Source: Methanosphaera sp. ISO3-F5
Lineage (GTDB): Archaea > Methanobacteriota > Methanobacteria > Methanobacteriales > Methanobacteriaceae
NCBI RefSeq assembly: GCF_034480035.2
Contig: NZ_CP118753.2
Span: forward strand, 643,001 to 707,000
DNA: 64,000 bases
Reading direction: 5' to 3'
The notes under the pieces were generated by a model, which saw nothing but the letters and a program-made list of their open reading frames with translations, was not told the origin of the DNA and searched no databases. Position numbers and translations under genes: made by a program. Each line of letters starts with the position of its first letter. Position 1 is the first letter of the stretch. Below, one piece after another: positions 57,213 to 64,000 of this stretch.

Positions 57213-59309
57213 CTATTTAACTTTAAAAATAGTCTTAGCAGTAGTTTTTTTATAGTTAGTACTACCGACAAATGTTACTGTTACCGTATTAGTGCCTTTG
57301 GTGATTGTTTTATAATTGTATGTGTAAACACCCTGTTTATTTGTTTTAACAAGCGCTGTTTTCTTGTTGATTTTAATTTTCACTAGACTGTTAATGACTG
57401 GTGACTTGAAGCTATCGGTTAATTTACCTGTTATTTTTACTTTTTTGCCCTTGGTTTTTGTGCTTATCTTGTTTACTGTTAGTTTGGTTGCACGTGCTAC
57501 TGTTTTGAATGTAGTTTTCTTTGTTACTGCTTTGTAGTATTTATTGCCTGCATATGTAACAGTTACATTATTGATTCCTACCTTATTAGCCACTACTTTG
57601 ACTGTGTATACTCCTTTGTTACTGGTTTTAGCTGTGTATGTTTTCGTGTTTATTTTTACCTTGATTGTAGCATTTTTGATTATGATTCCGTTTGTGTCTT
57701 TGAGTTTTCCTATTATTGTAATATTTTCCTTGTATATTTTTTGTTTAAGTGCTGGTAAGGTAATATTTGTATTTTTTTTAACATTAAATGTTGTTTTTAC
57801 GGAGGTTGGTGCATTATTTGAATCTCCGCAGTATACTGCGGTTATGTTATTTAATCCTGTTTTTGTAGTTTTGTATGTGAAGTTATATGTGCCCTTATTT
57901 ATTTTGGTTGTATATATTTGATTATTGATTAATAATTTAACAGTTCCATTTTGGATTGACTTATTGTTATTGCTTGCTTTACCTTTTATTTGGATATTTT
58001 TTCCAAAATCTATGTTTGGAATATTTTCTATGGTTATTTTTGATTTTTTTGTAAAGTCATATTTTTTCTTAGTGGTTGATGTCATATATTTTTTTGTTTC
58101 ACCGGAGATAAGCTCAATTACATAATAATTAGATTTTTGACTCCAATTATTTAACTCTTTGTAGGGTATTGTTATAATGAACTCACCATTTTTATCAGGT
58201 GTTATATTAACTTCTTTTTCTATATCTAGAACATCCTCATTTTCAATTCCCATATCTAAATTTTGGTATACTCTTACTTTTGTGATGTTTTGATTTGTCA
58301 CTGTTTTATTATATTTATCTCGTATTTGTCCTATGCATACTAGATTATCATTTTTTGATTGTGTAGCTGAAACATTATTGTATGGATATATTTTAATAGT
58401 AGTTTCTATAGCACTAGAAACAAAAAATTGATAATAAATACTATATGTTTCCATATATTTTTTTGTTCCATTATAATATGCTTCTAATTCATAGTTTCCT
58501 CGTCTAAATGGTGTTATTGTTAATGTGTATACTCCGTTTTTGTCTGTTTTAACACTGTAATATTCTTCATAAGAATCTGGATAATCATAATATTTCAAGG
58601 TTAGTTCTATTGTTTGATTTGCTATTCCCCATCCATTGTCTGCTACTCGTAAACTTCCTTTGATTTTTATTGGTTCATTATCCATGTATCGAGTTTTTTC
58701 TTTGACTATTTTTATTTCAGTGTTGAATGTTGTTATTGCTAACTTGGTTTTGTTTGTTGAGGAGTAATATAAATTATTACCTTTAAATGAAGCGTTTATA
58801 TGAAAATTCATATCATCATATTTTTTTAACCATATATCATAGACTCGCATATTAAGATCGAATCGTCCATTTTTATCCGTTGTTAAATCATAGTTTATTT
58901 CGTCTACAGTTAGGGTTATTGTTTCATTTGATATTGGATTTTCATCAATTTCTTTTAAGTACCCGTATATTTTATAATCTTCCATATATGCTGCTTTATT
59001 TTTATTTAATAAAAGAGATATGGCTGTCTTTTTTTTAGTTGTGTTTGTTGTATTTGAACTATTATTATCCTCTTTTTTTACAGAATTATCTCTTTTATTT
59101 TTGTTTATTTTCTTTTCTTGTATGTTGTTTTTCATTTTTTGTTTTGTTGTTGTAATGTTCTTTTCGATTGGTACTATTTTTTCTTTTGATATCGTGTTTG
59201 TTTTACCATCATCAGATACTTCAGTTGCATTAACTATACCTATTAGTAGTAGTATGATTATGAAAAGTAGTATCACACATTTAATTTTCTTATTTATCAT
59301 TTTAATCAT
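57213..59309 (-). CDS. Adhesin-like protein of tandem Ig-like modules
   Basis: 698-residue secreted protein. A signal peptide (CVILLFIIILLLIGIVNA) is followed by a Lys/Asn/Thr-rich linker to about residue 90. Then come six Ig-like modules of 85-110 residues, each with a GYLKE/GKLTD/GSLRV strand, an Asn-Gly turn (TDKNGVY, TNKQGVY) and a closing Y-x-G-N pattern. No sorting signal or C-terminal membrane segment is present; the chain ends FKVK. The AGGA site lies 6 bases before the ATG. The gene at 59366-61477 is a close tandem paralogue. Confidence 0.9.
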   Translation of the reverse strand: MIKMINKKIKCVILLFIIILLLIGIVNATEVSDDGKTNTISKEKIVPIEKNITTTKQKMKNNIQEKKINKNKRDNSVKKEDNNSSNTTNTTKKKTAISLLLNKNKAAYMEDYKIYGYLKEIDENPISNETITLTVDEINYDLTTDKNGRFDLNMRVYDIWLKKYDDMNFHINASFKGNNLYYSSTNKTKLAITTFNTEIKIVKEKTRYMDNEPIKIKGSLRVADNGWGIANQTIELTLKYYDYPDSYEEYYSVKTDKNGVYTLTITPFRRGNYELEAYYNGTKKYMETYSIYYQFFVSSAIETTIKIYPYNNVSATQSKNDNLVCIGQIRDKYNKTVTNQNITKVRVYQNLDMGIENEDVLDIEKEVNITPDKNGEFIITIPYKELNNWSQKSNYYVIELISGETKKYMTSTTKKKYDFTKKSKITIENIPNIDFGKNIQIKGKASNNNKSIQNGTVKLLINNQIYTTKINKGTYNFTYKTTKTGLNNITAVYCGDSNNAPTSVKTTFNVKKNTNITLPALKQKIYKENITIIGKLKDTNGIIIKNATIKVKINTKTYTAKTSNKGVYTVKVVANKVGINNVTVTYAGNKYYKAVTKKTTFKTVARATKLTVNKISTKTKGKKVKITGKLTDSFKSPVINSLVKIKINKKTALVKTNKQGVYTYNYKTITKGTNTVTVTFVGSTNYKKTTAKTIFKVK

Positions 59310-59365
59310 CTTTTTTCCTGAGTTCTTTGATTATAATTATTTAAAATAAATTATTGGTTCCTTAA

Positions 59366-61477
59366 TTATTTTACTTTAAATGATGTTTTAATACTACTTT
59401 TCTTGTAATTAGTTGTTGCCTGGTAGGTTACTGTTATATTTTTGATTCCTTTGGTGGTTGTTTTGTAATTGAAAGTGTATATTCCTTTGTTATTTGTTTT
59501 TACTGTCATGGTTTTAGTGTTAATTTTTATTTTCACTTTACCTGTCTTTATCAGTGTTCCAAGATTATCTGTTAGTTTACCTGTTATCTTTACTGTTTTA
59601 CCTTTAGTTGTAGTAGATATCTTATTAACGGTTAGTTTGGTTGCACGTGCTACTGTTTTAAATGTGGTCTTCTTTGTAACTGATTTGTAATAATTGTTTC
59701 CAGTATATGTTACTGTTACATTATTTGTTCCTACTTTATTAGCTACTATTCGGACTGTGTAGACACCTTTACTGTTTGTTTTAGTTGTGTATGTTTTCGT
59801 GTTTATTTTTACCTTGATTGTAGCATTTTTGATTATGATTCCGTTTGCGTCTTTTAGTTTTCCTGTTATTGTAATGTTTTCTTTGTATGTTTTTTGTTTT
59901 AATGTAGGGAGGGAGATATTAGTTGGCAATGTTATATTCTTATCTGTGACATTGAATGTGGTTTTTACACTTGTTGGTCCATTAATTGAATCACCACAAT
60001 AAACTACAGTCACATCATATAAATCAACATTATTGGCAGTATAAGTGTAACTGTATGTTCCATCAATTACTTTGGTTGAAGCTAGGAATCCCCCAATATT
60101 TAATTTAATTAATCCATTCTTTATTGGCTTATTATTTCTAGTTACTTTACCTGTAATTAATACTTTACCGTGTTGTCTTATTGTTGAAATATTGTTAACA
60201 GTTAAGTCAGTCTTCTGTTTTATATAAAAATCCTTTGTTTTGGCAGTTATGTTATAACCATAATGATAATATGAATTAGTTAGTCCTACAGTATAATGGG
60301 ATATTTTATGATTTGAAGCAAATTTATTTTTTGGAACTATTATCATAAATTCATTACTATCACCAGAATAGTAAGGTTTAACAGTATATTTAAGAGTAAA
60401 TCCTTTAAATGTAGAATTATTAGTAGGATGTCCTTTAATAATTACGTTGGTAATGGTTATATCAGTGATATTATTGTTATATTCATCAAATATTCTTCCT
60501 ATACAGATGAGATTATCATTTTTTCCAATACCTCCAGTACTACTATTGAATGGATAAAGATCTATGAAAACATTTGTATCATTAGATACAATAAAAAAAT
60601 TTTCAGGGGTAATCGTTTCATAATACTTTTTTGTTCCATTAAACTTAACAGCACACCAATAATTATTTTCATATTTTGGCGTTATATTGCATGTGAATGC
60701 TCCATTTTTGTCTGTTTTAACATAATAATTAACATAATCCGGATACTCTGGATTATCAACTCTCCAGATTATTTCAATAGTTTGATTTGCTATTCCCCAT
60801 CCATTATGTTTTACTCGTAAACTACCTTTAATTATTATTGATTCACCTAAATCATAACTGGTTTTATCATGAACTATTTTGATAACTGTTTCATAGGTTG
60901 TTAATAGGAATTTAGTGTTATTCATAGATGAGTAATAATATTCATTTCCTTTGAATGATGCATTGATTTTAAAATACATGTCTGTGAAATTTTTAAGACT
61001 TATATCATAAACATAGTAATTTTTAGAAAAATACCCATTCGTATCTGTCTGTGCATTATACTTAAATGAATCAACGTTTAAGTTAATTGTTTCATTACTA
61101 ATTGGATTTCCCTTATTATCCTTTAAGTATCCAAATATTTTTACTTTATCCGCATATCCTGCTTTATTATTATCTAAAAAGAGGGATAATGTAGTCTTTT
61201 TTTTAGAATTATTTTTTAAATTTGTTGTGTTATTCTCCTTTTTTGTCTTATTAATTTCTTTATTTTTGTTTACTTTCGTTTTTTTCTGTTCTTTGGTTAC
61301 ATTATGATTGCACGTTTTTGTAACTGTTTTCTCAGTTGATACTACTTTTTTATATTCTATTTTATGTGTATTAGTATCATCAGATACTTCTGTTGCATTT
61401 ACCACACTTATTAGTAGTAATATTAATGTGAGAAATAAGAACATTATTTTAATGTATTTATTTGTCATTTGAATCAT
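59366..61477 (-). CDS. Adhesin-like protein of tandem Ig-like modules (paralogue)
   Basis: 703-residue protein with the same plan as its downstream neighbour: signal peptide (IMFLFLTLILLLISVVNA), charged linker and six Ig-like modules. The first two modules (KAGYADKVKIFGYLKD, GWGIANQTIEI) and the last two (KENITITGKLKDANGIIIKN, ATKLTVNKIS) are nearly the same as in the neighbour, while modules 3-4 differ strongly. That pattern points to duplication followed by exchange or fast change in the middle. It has many Asn-x-Ser/Thr sites for possible N-glycosylation. The gap to the next gene is 56 bases. Confidence 0.9.
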   Translation of the reverse strand: MIQMTNKYIKIMFLFLTLILLLISVVNATEVSDDTNTHKIEYKKVVSTEKTVTKTCNHNVTKEQKKTKVNKNKEINKTKKENNTTNLKNNSKKKTTLSLFLDNNKAGYADKVKIFGYLKDNKGNPISNETINLNVDSFKYNAQTDTNGYFSKNYYVYDISLKNFTDMYFKINASFKGNEYYYSSMNNTKFLLTTYETVIKIVHDKTSYDLGESIIIKGSLRVKHNGWGIANQTIEIIWRVDNPEYPDYVNYYVKTDKNGAFTCNITPKYENNYWCAVKFNGTKKYYETITPENFFIVSNDTNVFIDLYPFNSSTGGIGKNDNLICIGRIFDEYNNNITDITITNVIIKGHPTNNSTFKGFTLKYTVKPYYSGDSNEFMIIVPKNKFASNHKISHYTVGLTNSYYHYGYNITAKTKDFYIKQKTDLTVNNISTIRQHGKVLITGKVTRNNKPIKNGLIKLNIGGFLASTKVIDGTYSYTYTANNVDLYDVTVVYCGDSINGPTSVKTTFNVTDKNITLPTNISLPTLKQKTYKENITITGKLKDANGIIIKNATIKVKINTKTYTTKTNSKGVYTVRIVANKVGTNNVTVTYTGNNYYKSVTKKTTFKTVARATKLTVNKISTTTKGKTVKITGKLTDNLGTLIKTGKVKIKINTKTMTVKTNNKGIYTFNYKTTTKGIKNITVTYQATTNYKKSSIKTSFKVK

Positions 61478-61804
61478 TTTCCTAATGATAATAAGTGTAT
61501 AATAATATTATTTGTTTAAATAATATTTAAACCTATAACAAAAATGATAACTATTGGGCTTCTGGAAAATCAACTTATTTGACATTTGTCCTTTTTTTAT
61601 TATTTGTATAGTTTAGATACTTTTCTTAGAACTAATACAAATTATTTGAAGTTATTTTTATAAATATGGGTTATTTATCGTAATATTTAGATATACCTTT
61701 GTCATATATAGTATTGAAGATAGTGTGATTCAGGGGTTTAATTTCGATGAACAAGACATTGGTATATGGTGTATAAAATATTTAATATTATTGGTTCTCG
61801 GTTA
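61478..61804. other. Gene-free gap upstream of the adhesin pair
   Basis: About 330 AT-rich bases. The part nearest the adhesin gene has a TATA-like ATTATTATACAC (minus strand) and should hold its promoter. Nothing else recognised. Confidence 0.45.
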
Positions 61805-62400
61805 ACCTGTATTATTCTATCTAGAAATGGCTTTAAAAGAATTAAAAGATTCAAAACTGCATTAAAAACTATTTTTTATTTCATACTTTGAAAATAGTAT
61901 TTTTTTGCACTGTTAATGAATTATTTAATAAATCTAAGTTGTAGAATGTTTAAATTTTGAAATGTTATTAACTGCCGTGAAGTATATGGAGAAATATCTG
62001 GTTGTAGTAACAATAATCTTCAAAATGCAGTTAATGTATTCTTAAAAAGATTAATAAAAGTTATAAAGTAAAAATATGACTTAAATTGTGGATGCATCTG
62101 CTGCTGATTTAGATGTTAATTTTAGATTTAGGAAAATCACTAAAAAGTCAATTGAAAACAAAGACTATAAATGGGCGGAACATCTTTTGGTTGGTATATT
62201 GGCTTTAAAATTACTCTTGTAATTTTTTGATACCAAAATTCTTGTATTGTTCTTATTAAGTAGTGGTTCATCTCATGATACTAAAATGGTACTATTAATA
62301 CTAAAAGAATTAAAAAGAAGAATTAAAATTGGAGATAAAATACTATTTGATATCGCATCCATGCATAAAGCACATCATTAATTGTGCTATTATTTGGTCT
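61805..62400 (+). pseudogene. Decayed IS4-like transposase
   Basis: Translated pieces around 62098-62380 read VDASAADLDVNF, KKSIENKDYKWAEHLL, SSGSSHDTKMVLLIL and GDKILFD. They follow in the order of the IS4-like transposase at 46844-47920 (LDATPLDVDYNF, KKNLENKDPKWGHGTS, HPGSPHDSQIFPEIL, NDKILAD). Stops and frame changes are frequent and no ends are found. The N-terminal part before 62090 is only faintly recognisable. Confidence 0.65.
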
Positions 62401-62826
62401 AATCATACATTAGTGTATTGATACAAAAAATGACTTCCAAATGTTTTTGAAAGTAAATATTTATAAAATCCTAAACGTATTTATTTATATTAAGGGTTTG
62501 TATTTTATCTCTATTTGTGTAAATCCCTAAAAAATTCAATATGCTCTCATTAAGTTTTCATTACTTATTCCTTCAAGGATGAAAAACATAAAAATAACAC
62601 AAAGCATTGATACAAGTTAATGTAAAGACTATTTTTCTAATTTTTAAACATGTCTAATCATTTAATAAAAACATAAACCATAATATAATCAAATCAATTA
62701 TAAAACAACCAAATAAAACAAGATAAAAACAAATAAAACAAAAGACACAACCACACAAAAAAATATAAAAAAACATAAAACAAAAAAAGAAAAACAATAG
62801 ATAAAAAAATAAAAAAGATGATAAGA
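62401..62826. other. Gene-free gap behind the third adhesin-like gene
   Basis: About 425 bases, increasingly A/C-rich towards the right. It may contain the 3' part of the decayed transposase, but no clear stretch remains. No gene, RNA or repeat could be supported. Confidence 0.4.
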
Positions 62827-64000
62827 CTAATAATACGCATAAATATTATGCCATGAATTCGTCAAAGCATCCCACTCATAACCTGAATTCCATAAATCAG
62901 TCTCACGTTGAGTCATACGACGATACTTAACAACAACCTTAAACGGTGTATAACCATTAATCAAGTCATGACCCATCCAAATACCATTACCATCATCAAA
63001 CTTCCTAGAAATAACATTACCATTACTATTCTTGAAATAAAATGTAGCACCAACAATCATATTATCTGCAGGATCACCATAATCTCCATAATAATCTAAC
63101 ACTCTAACATAAACACCAGAAGAAAACTCACCACTATAAATCTGATACCAAGAATAAAACTCATCATTACCAATATATTTAAACTGATCCATATATAATG
63201 TCATAGTTTTATAAGGAGACTTAACCTTAAATGTTTTACTCACACTCTTTCCCACATAATACTTATTACCAGAAAAAGAAACACTCACACTATTACTACC
63301 AACTTTTTCTGCCTTAAATGAATAAGAATAAACACCATTACTACTAGTTTTAACAATATGTTTAACACCATTAACTTTAACAACCACACTAGCAGATTTT
63401 AAAGGATTACCCTTAGCATCAACCAGACGACCACTAACCTTAACACCAGATCCCTTATTCACAGTATTAATATTATTACAAGTAATCTTGGTAGACTGAC
63501 GAGAAACAGTAAAATAAAGATACGAACTAGTCCAGGTATACTTACTATTACCCTTAAACAATACTTTCACAGTATTCTTGCCCATCTTATTAGCTTTAAC
63601 CTTCCTGACAAAGTATCCATTACCGTCAGTCTTAGCAGTATAATTCTTACCATTAACCCTCACAGTCAACAATGTATTTCTTAAATAATGGCCACGACCA
63701 TCACTAAAAAATCCACTTATACTAGCAACTTCACCATACTTTAAATCAGGAACACCATCCAAATAAATGTAAGTACTCTTCTTATTTGGAACATTAAAAC
63801 TAGTCACAGCACTACTAGCATAATACTTGCCATTACCCTTAAAACTTACCTTAACAGTATACTTACCACTCTTAGTAACCATATATTCACCAATATAATC
63901 ACCATAATAAGTAGTAGTTTCATAATCCTCACCATTAACATCCAAAGTCACACGAGCATTATCAATACTTTTACCATTAACATCACTCAAATGACCATAA
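62827..64000 (-). CDS. Adhesin-like protein, C-terminal part (5' end outside window)
   Basis: The frame is open to the window edge. At least three Ig-like modules are seen (DVNGKSIDNARVTLDV, GFFSDGRGHYLRNTLLTVRV, GRLVDAKGNPLKSASVVVKV). A different final domain of about 130 residues follows, rich in Tyr, Asp and Trp (YSWYQIYSGEF, FYFKNSNGNVISRKFDDGNG), not found in the other adhesins here. It may be the cell-binding or wall-binding end. Codons are T-ending, unlike the other two Ig-module adhesins, which suggests a separate origin. Confidence 0.85.
   Translation of the reverse strand, partial: YGHLSDVNGKSIDNARVTLDVNGEDYETTTYYGDYIGEYMVTKSGKYTVKVSFKGNGKYYASSAVTSFNVPNKKSTYIYLDGVPDLKYGEVASISGFFSDGRGHYLRNTLLTVRVNGKNYTAKTDGNGYFVRKVKANKMGKNTVKVLFKGNSKYTWTSSYLYFTVSRQSTKITCNNINTVNKGSGVKVSGRLVDAKGNPLKSASVVVKVNGVKHIVKTSSNGVYSYSFKAEKVGSNSVSVSFSGNKYYVGKSVSKTFKVKSPYKTMTLYMDQFKYIGNDEFYSWYQIYSGEFSSGVYVRVLDYYGDYGDPADNMIVGATFYFKNSNGNVISRKFDDGNGIWMGHDLINGYTPFKVVVKYRRMTQRETDLWNSGYEWDALTNSWHNIYAYY

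Noticed and set aside
1-64000. tRNA or rRNA genes.
   Set aside because: No stretch with a TTCRANNC loop in a proper cloverleaf context or with rRNA similarity was found by reading; a covariance-model scan could not be run.

Overview
The window is strongly AT-rich archaeal chromosome. It most likely comes from a gut methanogen of the Methanobacteriaceae, and probably from Methanosphaera or a close relative. The evidence is an archaeal NAC protein, the secF-secD order, archaeal-type arginine genes, GGAGG/GGTG ribosome binding sites, TATA boxes, large 'adhesin-like' proteins built of beta-helix repeats and Ig-like modules, and a bile salt hydrolase. The genus is inferred from the gene set; no marker gene here proves it.

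Layout. 1-13.3 kb is mostly housekeeping on the minus strand: secF/secD, three small flavodoxin-like proteins, argC, an RNase HIII-like enzyme, an orphan minimal nucleotidyltransferase and argB-argJ. It also holds a tight three-gene unit (NYN-type RNase, GGDD palm-domain membrane protein, Ser-rich membrane protein), then NAC, a DUF2304/GT2 pair and an iron-sulfur flavoprotein. 13.4-23.2 kb (minus) is a sugar operon. It has rfbF-rfbG-rfbH for CDP-3,6-dideoxy-4-ketohexose, an HpcH/HpaI-type aldolase, a KDG-kinase-like PfkB protein, a YerE-like TPP enzyme, an NAD-dependent reductase/epimerase and two glycosyltransferases. Together these suggest a branched-chain dideoxysugar. 23.7-28.3 kb (plus) carries GT4, GT8 and GT2 glycosyltransferases, a methyltransferase and a GT2 remnant.

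28.5-33.1 kb is a mobile-DNA block: a decayed IS1182-like element and, three bases beyond its end, a full group II intron. 33.2-38.5 kb holds a Wzx-type flippase, a GT4, a bile salt hydrolase, glf and rfbC. 38.6-43.2 kb is one adhesin gene interrupted by a second group II intron; exact removal of the intron restores a single 777-codon frame. 43.4-51.6 kb has a glutamate-cysteine ligase, two large coiled-coil glycosyltransferase genes (one frameshifted in a 9-base homopolymer, one frameshifted and also split by an IS4-like element with a 9-bp target duplication), a regulator and small proteins. pheT follows.

53.4-57.15 kb is a nested structure: a decayed IS1182-like copy is split by a second, intact IS with a 7-bp target duplication, and the outer element abuts a group II intron domain V remnant. 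The rest is adhesin-like Ig-module proteins on the minus strand, with a decayed transposase between them.

Taken together, this is a cell-surface variation region. Sugar-nucleotide synthesis, glycosyltransferases, a flippase and adhesins are repeatedly broken or remodelled by insertion sequences, introns and single-base changes in homopolymers. Four surface-sugar genes carry a one-base frameshift; whether these are phase-variable, decaying or sequencing errors cannot be decided from the sequence alone.
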